Origin: Gemmatimonadota bacterium
GTDB lineage: Bacteria > Gemmatimonadota > Gemmatimonadetes > Gemmatimonadales > GWC2-71-9
DNA: 14,530 nt
Reading direction: 5' to 3'
Assembly: GCA_024640185.1 (NCBI GenBank)
Contig: JAHEFN010000023.1
Location: forward strand, 1-14,530
Shown here: piece after piece, positions 1 to 6,635 of the stretch
How the letters are laid out: every line of letters starts with the position of its first letter
How positions within the stretch are numbered: the first letter of the stretch is position 1
Notes under the pieces: model-generated
The model's database searches: none
Seen by the model: the letters and a program-made list of their open reading frames with translations, nothing else
What the model was told of the DNA's origin: nothing
Made by a program: the position numbers and the translations under genes

Positions 1-1015
1 CGTCCTGGTGCCGCGTCCACACGTCGTAGTCGTTCGGGTCGTGGGCCGGCGTGATCTTCACGCAGCCCGAGCCCAGCTCGGGCTTGGCCCACTCGTCCAC
101 GATCAGCGGGATCTCGCGGCGCAGCAGGGGCAGCAGCACCTTGCGCCCGGCGCGGGCCATGCCGGCGAGCTGCTCCAGGCCGGGCACCACCTGCTCGAGC
201 CGCTGCTCGAGCCGCTCGAGCTCGGCCTGGGCGGCGGGGCGCTCCTTCTCCCTGGCGTTCGCCACAGCCTCGCGCTGGGCCGCGATCAGCTTGGTCAGCT
301 GCCCGCGCGGGTTGGGGTGCACGGCCACCGCGGTGTCGCCGAGCATCGTCTCGGGCCTGGTGGTGGCAACGACGATCTCGCCATCACCGTCGGCGAGCGG
401 ATAGCGGAGGTGCCAGATCTGGCCGTCCACGTCGTGCTTCTCCGCCTCCTCGTTGGAGAGGGCGGTGCGGCAGCGGGGACACCAGTTGATGATGTACTTG
501 CCGCGGTACACCAGGCCCTGTTCGTGCAGGGTGACGAAGACCTCGCGGACCGCGCGCGAGAGGTCGTCGTTGAGCGTGAAGTAGGTGCGTTCCCAGTCGG
601 CCGCCGACCCGAGCGCCTCGAGTTGGTCGAGGATCGTCCCGCCGGTCTCGCGCACGAACGCCCAGACCCGTTCGACGAACGCCTCGCGACCGAGGTCGAA
701 TCGGGTGCGTCCCTCCGTCGCCAGCTGCTTCTCGACCACGTTCTGGGTGGCGATGCCGGCATGGTCGGTGCCCGGGACCCACAGGGCGGCTCGGCCCTGC
801 ATCCGCTGGTAGCGGATCAGCACATCCTGCAGCGTGGTGTTCAGTCCGTGCCCGGCGTGGAGCACCGCCGTGGTGTTCGGCGGCGGCATCTGGATCACAT
901 AGGGGTCGCCCTGGGCGTCGGGCGCCAGATGAAAGACGCCGCTCTCGAGCCATTCGGCGTAGAGGGGGCGTTCGATGCTGGACGGGTCGTACTGGGGCGC
1001 GAGGTCGTCGGTCAT
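1..1015 (-). CDS. valS: Valyl-tRNA synthetase, N-terminal 338 residues (runs off the left edge)
   Basis: Class I aminoacyl-tRNA synthetase that charges tRNA-Val with valine in the cytoplasm and removes mischarged threonine in its CP1 editing domain. Translating the minus strand from ATG 1015 gives the ValRS N-terminal pattern: PPPN at 45-48 followed by the HIGH-type signature HAGH at 53-56, then WVPGTDHAGIATQ around 79-91. A zinc-knuckle-like CPRC lies at 179-182. The editing-domain landmarks TTRPETMLGDTAVAVHP (about 218-234) and GCVKITPAHDPNDYDV (about 318-333) are also present. The KMSKS half, anticodon-binding domain and C-terminal coiled coil lie outside the window. Between NPRG (235-238) and GRKVLLPL (from 290) there is an extra Gln/Glu/Leu/Arg-rich stretch of about 50 residues that looks helical or coiled-coil and is not in typical ValRS. 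The ATG overlaps the stop of the upstream BON-domain gene (ATGA), so the two are probably translationally coupled. Identity is very secure. Confidence 0.97.
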   Translation of the reverse strand, partial: MTDDLAPQYDPSSIERPLYAEWLESGVFHLAPDAQGDPYVIQMPPPNTTAVLHAGHGLNTTLQDVLIRYQRMQGRAALWVPGTDHAGIATQNVVEKQLATEGRTRFDLGREAFVERVWAFVRETGGTILDQLEALGSAADWERTYFTLNDDLSRAVREVFVTLHEQGLVYRGKYIINWCPRCRTALSNEEAEKHDVDGQIWHLRYPLADGDGEIVVATTRPETMLGDTAVAVHPNPRGQLTKLIAAQREAVANAREKERPAAQAELERLEQRLEQVVPGLEQLAGMARAGRKVLLPLLRREIPLIVDEWAKPELGSGCVKITPAHDPNDYDVWTRHQD

Positions 1016-1431
1016 GCGGTCAGGACGTCGAGCGCCGGCACGCTCGCGTCGTCCTCGCCGCGCACCAGGATCCGATTGACGACCTGGTCGCTGCCGATGG
1101 CCTCGCGCACCACGCGATCGGCACGGCTGCGCAGGAGGCGGGTGGGGACCCAGCCATGCAGGCCCACGGTCTGGCGCGAGACCGGACGGATCTCGAGTGC
1201 CAACGCGGCGAGGGTCTCGTCGGCGTCGAGTGCCGCCTGGGCGTCATGGACCAGTTCGGCCATCGAGGGTCGCCCCGTCGGGGCTGGCCTCGCCAGCCGG
1301 CGTGACGCGGTCGGCCCGAAGAACTCCCCCAGGAGGAATCCAGCGGTCGTGCCGAGGGCCAGCCCGATCAGGGCGGGACCAATCCTGAGCCCGTGGGTGG
1401 CGAGGCGGCGGCGTACAAGGAGGCGCGGCAT
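1012..1431 (-). CDS. Small membrane-anchored BON-domain protein
   Basis: A 139-residue protein with a basic N-terminus (residues 1-17, several Arg). A hydrophobic, glycine-spaced segment follows at about 18-39 (IGPALIGLALGTTAGFLLGE), resembling a single transmembrane or glycine-zipper helix of the YtxH/DUF883 kind. Residues about 56-124 have the BON-domain layout: a helix (MAELVHDAQAALDADETL), a strand, the turn VGLHGWVPT at 89-97, a second helix (RADRVVREAIG) and a closing strand (QVVNRILV). BON domains are thought to bind membranes or phospholipids and occur in stress or envelope proteins; no precise role can be given here. Its TGA overlaps the valS ATG by four bases, so it is the first gene of a leftward unit with valS. 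Start ATG 1431 lies eight bases after a -10-like TATAGT, suggesting a leaderless or nearly leaderless message. The BON call rests on pattern only. Confidence 0.8.
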   Translation of the reverse strand: MPRLLVRRRLATHGLRIGPALIGLALGTTAGFLLGEFFGPTASRRLARPAPTGRPSMAELVHDAQAALDADETLAALALEIRPVSRQTVGLHGWVPTRLLRSRADRVVREAIGSDQVVNRILVRGEDDASVPALDVLTA

Positions 1432-1439
1432 GGTGGTAA

Positions 1440-1445
1440 ACTATA
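1440..1445 (-). promoter_or_regulatory. Putative -10 element for the BON-valS unit (leaderless start)
   Basis: On the minus strand, TATAGT lies eight bases upstream of the ATG at 1431. That places the expected transcription start at or within a base or two of the start codon. There is no Shine-Dalgarno sequence in the short interval TTACCACC. No convincing -35 hexamer is visible 16-18 bases upstream. This is one of the very few AT-rich spots in the GC-rich 81-bp divergent spacer (1432-1512), which must also carry the thrS promoter on the plus strand. For thrS the overlapping TAAACT (1437-1442) is a possible but weak -10. Confidence 0.5.
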
Positions 1446-1512
1446 TGGCTCTCACGGCACGGCCTATGCCCGCGTCGACGCCCATGGACCCTGAGCGAGG
1501 AACCACCGACGC

Positions 1513-3450
1513 ATGTCGACCAGCGCTGACCCGATGATCCGCATCACCCTCCCCGATGGTGCCGTCCGCGAACTTGCGGCCGGAGCGACCGGGGCGGATC
1601 TCGCCGCGTCAATCGGTCCCGGTCTCGCCAAGGCGGCGCTGGCGGTCGTGATCGAGGGGGCGGTCCACGACCTCGACCAGCCGCTCGCGGACGGTCAGGC
1701 GGTCGCGATCGTCACGGACCGGAGCCCCGAGGCGCTCCCCCTGCTGCGCCACTCGGCGGCCCATGTCCTTGCCACGGCCGTGCGGGAGCTCTTCCCCGAT
1801 GCCGGGATCGGCTTCGGTCCGGCGATTGATGCGGGGTTCTACTACGACTTTGCCGTCCCCCGTCCGTTCACCCCCGAGGACCTCGAGGCCATCGAGGCCC
1901 GGATGCGCGACGTGATCGCCGCCGACCATCCCTTCGTGCGCGAGGAGGTCGACCGTGAGGAGGCCAACGGCCGGTTCGCCGACGACCCCCTCAAGCTCGA
2001 GCGGATCAGCGAGCTCGGCGATGACGAGGTGATCTCGGTCTACACCGACGGGCCATTCGTGGACCTCTGTCGTGGTCCACACATCCCGAGCACCGGTCGG
2101 CTGAAGCATTTCTCCCTGCTCTCGGCCGCGGGAGCCTATTGGCGTGGTGATTCGAACCGCCAGATGCTGCAGCGGATCTACGGCACCGCGTTCTTCCGGA
2201 AGGAGGACCTTGCCGCCCACGTGACCCGGCTCGACGAGGCCCGCAAGCGGGACCATCGTCGGTTGGGGAAGGAGCTGGACCTGTTCACCTTCCTCCCGGT
2301 GGCGCCCGGCGCCGCGTTCTGGACCGAACGCGGCACGACGATGTACAACGCCCTCGTCGAGGTGATGCGCGAGTTGCAGCGGGATGGCTACGGCGAGATC
2401 CGCACCCCGCTGATGTTCAACAAGACGCTGTGGGAGCAGTCGGGGCACTGGGGGAAGTACCGCGACAACATGTTCCTGGTGCTCGACAAGGAGTCAGGCG
2501 AACACGACTTCTCGCTCAAGCCGATGAACTGTCCCTCGCACCACCTCTACTACGCCACCAAGCAGCATTCGTATCGCGAGCTGCCGATCCGGTATGTGAC
2601 CTACGACGTCCTCCACCGCAACGAGGTCAGCGGGGCCCTGTCGGGGCTGACCCGGGTGCGGCAGTTCCAGCAGGATGACTGTCACATCTACCTGCGGGAG
2701 GACCAGATCGCCGGCGAGGTGCGTCGGTTGACCGACTTCATCCTGGCGTACTACCGGATCTTCGGTCTCGAGGCGCGGCTCAAGTTCGCGACCCGGCCGG
2801 CGGAGCGGATCGGTGATGATGCGATGTGGGACCGGGCCGAGGCGGCGTTGCGGGAGGCGCTCGATGCCACCGGGCTGCCGTATGACCTCAAGGAGGGCGA
2901 CGGGGCCTTCTACGGTCCGAAGATCGACTTCGATGTCACCGACGCGATCGGCCGGTCGTGGCAGCTCGGCACCATCCAGCTCGACTATGCCGCGCCGGAG
3001 CGCTTCGATCTCGGCTACGTCGGCGAGGACAACCAGCCCCATCGTCCCGTGGTGATCCATCGGGCGGTCAACGGCTCGTTCGAGCGGTTCCTCGCGATCC
3101 TGATCGAGCACTTCGCCGGCGCCTTCCCCCTCTGGCTGTCGCCGGAACAGGTGCGGGTGCTGCCGATCTCGGATGCCCAGCGCGAGGCGGCGCGGTCGGT
3201 GGTCGCGCACCTCCGCGCAGCGGGGATCCGGGCCACCCTCGATGACCGTGGCGAGACCCTCAACTACCGGATTCGCGAGGGCGAGGTTGCCAAGACGCCC
3301 TACATGGCGGTGGTGGGGCAGCGAGAGGCCGATGGTGGCACGGTGGCGGTGCGGACTCGCGGGGCGGGGACCAAGCAGGAGGTGGTCAGCCTCGAGGCGT
3401 TCACGGCGCGGCTCGTGGAAGCGATGGCGAGTCGGGCCCTGCTGCCGTGA
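1513..3450 (+). CDS. thrS: Threonyl-tRNA synthetase
   Basis: Class II synthetase charging tRNA-Thr; 645 residues, almost exactly the usual full bacterial length. An N-terminal TGS domain covers about 8-68. The editing (SAD) domain has HSAAH (His80/His84) and the later Cys186 and His190 in DLCRGPH, all four typical editing-site residues. The catalytic core carries the zinc ligands Cys340 (PMNCPSHH), His391 (QQDDCHIY) and His516 (VVIHRAV). Motif 2 begins HRNEVSGALSGLTRVRQF (368-385), and motif 3 lies in VNGSFERFLAILIEHF (519-534). The anticodon-binding domain starts near 545. The start ATG 1513 gives the full TGS strand. ATG 1534 (residue 8) is possible, since the only purine-rich stretch (GAGCGAGGA, ending about 1501) is rather far upstream. 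It is divergent from BON-valS, placing two synthetase genes back to back. No T-box or thrS operator structure is seen in the short leader. Confidence 0.98.
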   Translation: MSTSADPMIRITLPDGAVRELAAGATGADLAASIGPGLAKAALAVVIEGAVHDLDQPLADGQAVAIVTDRSPEALPLLRHSAAHVLATAVRELFPDAGIGFGPAIDAGFYYDFAVPRPFTPEDLEAIEARMRDVIAADHPFVREEVDREEANGRFADDPLKLERISELGDDEVISVYTDGPFVDLCRGPHIPSTGRLKHFSLLSAAGAYWRGDSNRQMLQRIYGTAFFRKEDLAAHVTRLDEARKRDHRRLGKELDLFTFLPVAPGAAFWTERGTTMYNALVEVMRELQRDGYGEIRTPLMFNKTLWEQSGHWGKYRDNMFLVLDKESGEHDFSLKPMNCPSHHLYYATKQHSYRELPIRYVTYDVLHRNEVSGALSGLTRVRQFQQDDCHIYLREDQIAGEVRRLTDFILAYYRIFGLEARLKFATRPAERIGDDAMWDRAEAALREALDATGLPYDLKEGDGAFYGPKIDFDVTDAIGRSWQLGTIQLDYAAPERFDLGYVGEDNQPHRPVVIHRAVNGSFERFLAILIEHFAGAFPLWLSPEQVRVLPISDAQREAARSVVAHLRAAGIRATLDDRGETLNYRIREGEVAKTPYMAVVGQREADGGTVAVRTRGAGTKQEVVSLEAFTARLVEAMASRALLP

Positions 3451-3470
3451 GGGGAGGGTCGGGGAGGGGG
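3451..3470 (+). other. Four-run G-quadruplex motif directly after thrS
   Basis: The 20 bases following the thrS stop contain four G-runs of 4, 3, 4 and 5 separated by one- or two-base linkers, matching the classical G3+ with loops of 1-7 rule. The motif is on the coding strand, so it would be present in the thrS mRNA. It shares bases with the hairpin at 3459-3487, so the two structures are mutually exclusive. Whether it folds is inference only. Confidence 0.55.
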
Positions 3471-3487
3471 CACTCGCCCCTCCCCGA
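3459..3487 (+). terminator. Strong GC hairpin downstream of thrS
   Basis: An 11-bp perfect inverted repeat, TCGGGGAGGGG / CCCCTCCCCGA, with a seven-base loop (3470-3476), begins nine bases after the thrS stop. It is not followed by a T-tract (next bases TCACCCTTATCTT), so it is not a textbook intrinsic terminator. It could act as an attenuated or T-less terminator or as an mRNA 3'-end stabiliser that separates thrS from the next operon. Confidence 0.6.
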
Positions 3488-3494
3488 TCACCCT

Positions 3495-3525
3495 TATCTT
3501 CCGCACACCCGTACCGTGGAAGGAG
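3495..3525 (+). promoter_or_regulatory. Putative -10 (TATCTT) and strong ribosome binding site before the thiolase gene
   Basis: TATCTT at 3495-3500 is the only AT-rich hexamer in the 81-bp gap and would give a leader of about 25 bases. GGAAGGAG at 3518-3525 is a near-consensus Shine-Dalgarno six bases from GTG 3532, which decides the start of the thiolase gene. The -35 region would fall inside the preceding hairpin, and no good hexamer is visible there. The same string TATCTTCC recurs immediately before the nnr start at 8872. Confidence 0.5.
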
Positions 3526-3531
3526 CAGTCC

Positions 3532-4719
3532 GTGTCTGACGCCAACACTCCAGTCATTCTGAGCGCCTGCCGTACGCCGATCGGGCGATACCTGGGTGCC
3601 ATCTCCTCGATACCCGCTCCCCGGCTCGGCTCGATCGCGATCCGCGAGGCGGTCGCTCGCGCCGGCGTGCCACTCGACGTCATCGACGAAGTCATCATGG
3701 GCCACGTGGTGCAGGGTGGCACCGGGCAGGCTCCTGCCCGCCAGGCGATGATCGACGCCGGTCTTCCCGGCGAAGTGCCGGCTCTGACCATCAACAAGGT
3801 GTGCGGTTCGGGGCTCAAGGCCGTGATGCTCGCTGCCCAGGCGATCAAGGCCGGCGACGCCCAGTGCGTCGTCGCCGGTGGGATGGAGTCGATGTCGGGT
3901 GCCCCGCACTACCTCACCGGCTATCGCAACGGCATCAAGGCCGGCAACCAGACCCTGCTCGACGGGATGATCCACGACGGCCTCTGGGACTCCTTCGGCA
4001 ACAACCACATGGGCGAGTACGCTGAGTACACGGCAGAGAAGGCCGGTGTCTCGCGCGCGGACCAGGACGCCTTCGCGCTGGCCTCCCACCAGAAGGCCGT
4101 CGCCGCCCAGCAGGCGGGGAAGTTCGATGCGGAGATCGTGGCGGTGGAGGTGCCCGGCCGCAAGCAGAGCGTGACGGTCAGCGCCGACGAGTCGCCTCGC
4201 GCCGACACCACCCTCGAGGCACTGGGCAAGCTGCGCCCGGTCTTCGTCAAGGAGGGCACGGTGACCGCCGGCAACGCCCCTGGCCTCAACGACGGTGGGG
4301 CAGCGTTGGTGGTCGCGTCGCTGGCCTTCGCCAAGGCGCATGGGCTTGCCCCGATGGCGAGGATCACGGGATACGCCACCGGCGGCGGGGCGCCGCGGGA
4401 GCTGTTCTTCGCCCCGATCCTCGCGGTGCAGAACCTGATGGCCAAGGCGGGCACGGCCATCGACGACTATGGACTGATCGAGGCCAATGAGGCCTTCGCG
4501 GTGCAGGCCCTCGCCGACGGTCGGGCCCTCGGCTGGGACTGGGAGCGGGTCAACGTGCACGGCGGGGCGATCGCCCTCGGCCACCCCATCGGGGCCAGCG
4601 GCGCGAGGGTGCTGGCGACACTGCTCTTTGCGATGCGGGATCGTGGCACGGCGACCGGGCTGGCCACCCTCTGTCTCGGCGGTGGGAATGCCGTGGCGCT
4701 CAGCGTGGAGGCCGCATGA
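3532..4719 (+). CDS. Acetyl-CoA C-acetyltransferase (thiolase)
   Basis: A degradative/biosynthetic thiolase of 395 residues that condenses two acetyl-CoA to acetoacetyl-CoA, or cleaves 3-ketoacyl-CoA such as 2-methylacetoacetyl-CoA. The nucleophile is Cys91 in NKVCGSGLKAV (88-98). The NEAFA motif is at 319-323, His351 lies in HGGAIALGHPIGASGAR (343-359), and the second catalytic cysteine is Cys381 in LCLGGGNA. These positions closely track the well-studied Zoogloea enzyme (Cys89, His348, Cys378). GNAPGLNDGGAAL (248-260) is a slight variant of the usual GNASGLNDGAAA, and the C-terminal GGGNAVAL also departs a little from the common GGGQGIAM/GGGMGVAM. The start is GTG, supported by the GGAAGGAG ribosome site. 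It is the first gene of a run continuing to 8750 and overlaps the next gene by ATGA. Chain-length specificity (AtoB/PhaA versus FadA-like) cannot be read with certainty; overall length and motifs favour the acetoacetyl-CoA type. Confidence 0.93.
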   Translation: MSDANTPVILSACRTPIGRYLGAISSIPAPRLGSIAIREAVARAGVPLDVIDEVIMGHVVQGGTGQAPARQAMIDAGLPGEVPALTINKVCGSGLKAVMLAAQAIKAGDAQCVVAGGMESMSGAPHYLTGYRNGIKAGNQTLLDGMIHDGLWDSFGNNHMGEYAEYTAEKAGVSRADQDAFALASHQKAVAAQQAGKFDAEIVAVEVPGRKQSVTVSADESPRADTTLEALGKLRPVFVKEGTVTAGNAPGLNDGGAALVVASLAFAKAHGLAPMARITGYATGGGAPRELFFAPILAVQNLMAKAGTAIDDYGLIEANEAFAVQALADGRALGWDWERVNVHGGAIALGHPIGASGARVLATLLFAMRDRGTATGLATLCLGGGNAVALSVEAA

Positions 4720-5567
4720 GCTCCGTCGCCGTGATCGGATCCGGCACGATGGGCAACGGGATCGCCCACCTCTTCGCCCAACATGGTCACGAGGTGCAGC
4801 TGATCGACGTGAATGCCGAGGCGCTCGAGCGGGCCCGGGCCACCATCGCCAAGAACCTCGACCGACAGGTCAAGAAGGGGACCCTCTCCGCGGAGGCCCC
4901 GGCGGAGATTCTCGCGCGGATCACCTCGGGCACCGATCTGGCCGCGGCGGCGGAGGCCTCCCTGGTGATCGAGGCGGCGAGTGAGAACCCGGAGGTGAAG
5001 TTCTCGCTCTTCGCGGAGCTCGATACCCTCTGTCCCCCGGAGACGATCCTCGCGACGAACACCTCATCGATCTCGATCACCACGATCGCGGAGCGGACCG
5101 GCCGTGCGGACCGGGTGATCGGGATGCACTTCATGAACCCGGTGCCGGTGATGAAGCTGGTGGAGGTGATTCGCGGGCGCGCCACCTCCGATGCAACCAC
5201 CACGACCGTCATGACCCTGGCCACCTCGCTCGGCAAGGTGCCGGTCGAGGTCAATGATGCCCCGGGATTCGTCGCCAACCGGATCCTGATGCCGATGATC
5301 AACGAGGCGGTGTTCTGCCTCCACGAGGGCGTGGCGACCGCGGAAGGGATCGACACGGTGATGAAGCTGGGGATGGCGCACCCCATGGGCCCGTTGACCC
5401 TCGCGGACCTGATCGGGCTGGATGTCTGTCTCGCCATCATCCAGGTGTTGCATGCGGACTTCGGCAACGACAAGTACCGTCCCTGTCCGCTGCTCGAGCA
5501 GATGGTGGCGGCTGGTGATCTCGGCCGCAAGAGCGGCAAGGGCTTCTACGACTACCGAGCGAGCTAA
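4716..5567 (+). CDS. 3-hydroxybutyryl-CoA / 3-hydroxyacyl-CoA dehydrogenase
   Basis: NAD-dependent stand-alone dehydrogenase interconverting (S)-3-hydroxyacyl-CoA and 3-ketoacyl-CoA, 283 residues as usual for the Hbd/PaaH family. The Rossmann motif GSGTMGNGIA is at 8-17, with Asp31 at the end of the second strand predicting NAD rather than NADP. NTSSIS lies at 115-120. The catalytic dyad is His138 (GMHFMNPVPVMKLVE) and Glu150, twelve residues apart as in the human enzyme. GFVANRIL (184-191) opens the C-terminal helical domain, and GRKSGKGFYDY ends the protein. GGAGG four bases before ATG 4716 is a good ribosome site within the end of the thiolase gene; ATG and the thiolase TGA overlap (ATGA). 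With the thiolase it performs two consecutive steps of acetoacetyl-CoA or isoleucine-type metabolism. No crotonase, acyl-CoA dehydrogenase or PHA synthase is present in the window. Confidence 0.94.
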   Translation: MSSVAVIGSGTMGNGIAHLFAQHGHEVQLIDVNAEALERARATIAKNLDRQVKKGTLSAEAPAEILARITSGTDLAAAAEASLVIEAASENPEVKFSLFAELDTLCPPETILATNTSSISITTIAERTGRADRVIGMHFMNPVPVMKLVEVIRGRATSDATTTTVMTLATSLGKVPVEVNDAPGFVANRILMPMINEAVFCLHEGVATAEGIDTVMKLGMAHPMGPLTLADLIGLDVCLAIIQVLHADFGNDKYRPCPLLEQMVAAGDLGRKSGKGFYDYRAS

Positions 5568-6634
5568 TGGACATCTTCAACGAGATGAACACCCGCGGGC
5601 ATGAACAGATCCTGTTCAGCCACGAACCCTCATGCGGGTACTTCGGGATCATCGGCATCCACGACACCACCCTCGGCCCGGCGCTGGGCGGCACGCGGGT
5701 CTGGCAGTACGCCTCGACCGACGAGGCGTTGAACGACGTGCTCCGCCTGTCGCGGGGGATGACCTACAAGTCGGCGGTCGCCGGACTCAATCTCGGCGGT
5801 GGCAAGGCCGTGATCATCGCCGACCCGAAGCGGGCGGATCGTGAGTCACTCTTCCGGGCCCACGGACGCTTCGTCGACTCCCTCGGTGGCCGCTACATCA
5901 CCGCCGAGGATGTCGGCACCTCCCCGCAGGACATGGAGTTCGTCAAGCGCGAGACCCGCCATGTCGCCGGGCTGCTCAACCTCTCGGGCGACCCGTCGCC
6001 GGTGACGGGATACGGCGTCTACATGGGGATGAAGGCCGCCGCGAAGCAGCGCTGGGGGAAGGACACGCTCGAGGGCAAGACGGTCGCGGTGCAGGGGGCG
6101 GGGAAGGTGGCCCATTTCCTGATGGGCCACCTGCACGAGGAGGGGGCCAAGCTGCTCGTCTCCGACATCGATGCCGAGAAGGTCAAGGTGTGTGTCGATG
6201 AGTTCGGCGCCACCGCCGTCGCCCCCGAGGCGATCTACGATGCCAAGGCCGAGATCTTCGCGCCCTGTGCCCTTGGCGGCATCCTCAACGACGACACCAT
6301 TGCCCGCCTCAACGCCGTGATCATCGCCGGTGGGGCAAACAACCAGCTGGCCGACGAGCGCCACGGCGAGGCCGTCGAGGCACGCGGGATCCTCTACGCG
6401 CCGGACTATGTGATCAACAGCGGCGGGGTCATCAACGTCTACGGCGAGTTGCAGGGGTGGACCACGGAACGCTCCAAGCGGAAGGCGCAGGAGATCTACG
6501 ACACGATCCTGCGCGTCTTTGCGATTGCCGAGCGCGACGGGGTGCCGTCGTACCAGGCCGCCGACCGGCTTGCCGAGGAGCGGCTCAGCTCGGTGGCCGC
6601 GCTGAAGGACATGTGGCTGGCCGGGGATCGGTAG
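5567..6634 (+). CDS. Leucine dehydrogenase family (branched-chain amino acid dehydrogenase)
   Basis: A 355-residue member of the Glu/Leu/Phe/Val dehydrogenase family, which oxidatively deaminates an amino acid to its 2-oxo acid with NAD. The N-terminal domain shows GPALGGTRVW (37-46) and the substrate-binding Lys68 (GMTYKSAVAG). The catalytic Lys80 lies in LGGGKAVI and Asp115 in AEDVGTS, at the same numbers as in Bacillus leucine dehydrogenase. The nucleotide-binding domain has VAVQGAGKVAHFL (173-185) with an acid at the end of the second strand (SDID, 199-202) favouring NAD. INSGGVINVYGEL, a family hallmark, lies in the C-terminal third. Glutamate dehydrogenases are much longer, so a Leu/Val or Phe substrate is more likely; exact preference is inferred. 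Its ATG shares one base with the preceding TAA (TAATG), so it is coupled to the hydroxyacyl-CoA dehydrogenase. This fits a branched-chain amino acid degradation role for the three-gene block. Confidence 0.9.
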   Translation: MDIFNEMNTRGHEQILFSHEPSCGYFGIIGIHDTTLGPALGGTRVWQYASTDEALNDVLRLSRGMTYKSAVAGLNLGGGKAVIIADPKRADRESLFRAHGRFVDSLGGRYITAEDVGTSPQDMEFVKRETRHVAGLLNLSGDPSPVTGYGVYMGMKAAAKQRWGKDTLEGKTVAVQGAGKVAHFLMGHLHEEGAKLLVSDIDAEKVKVCVDEFGATAVAPEAIYDAKAEIFAPCALGGILNDDTIARLNAVIIAGGANNQLADERHGEAVEARGILYAPDYVINSGGVINVYGELQGWTTERSKRKAQEIYDTILRVFAIAERDGVPSYQAADRLAEERLSSVAALKDMWLAGDR

Positions 6635-6635
6635 G

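Noticed and set aside
1432..1512. T-box riboswitch or thrS operator in the leader of thrS
   Set aside because: The spacer is only 81 bases and shows neither a T-box sequence, a specifier stem nor tRNA-Thr-like hairpins.
8..1537. 509-residue plus-strand open frame antisense to valS and the BON gene
   Set aside because: It lies opposite two well-supported genes and its composition (His/Arg/Leu/Gly-rich, no family motif) is what the complement of high-GC coding sequence gives.
2494..4584. 696-residue minus-strand open frame across thrS and the thiolase gene
   Set aside because: It is opposite two genes with complete catalytic motifs and even reads through the thrS hairpin; stop codons are rare in the complement of GC-rich genes. 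No recognisable domain.
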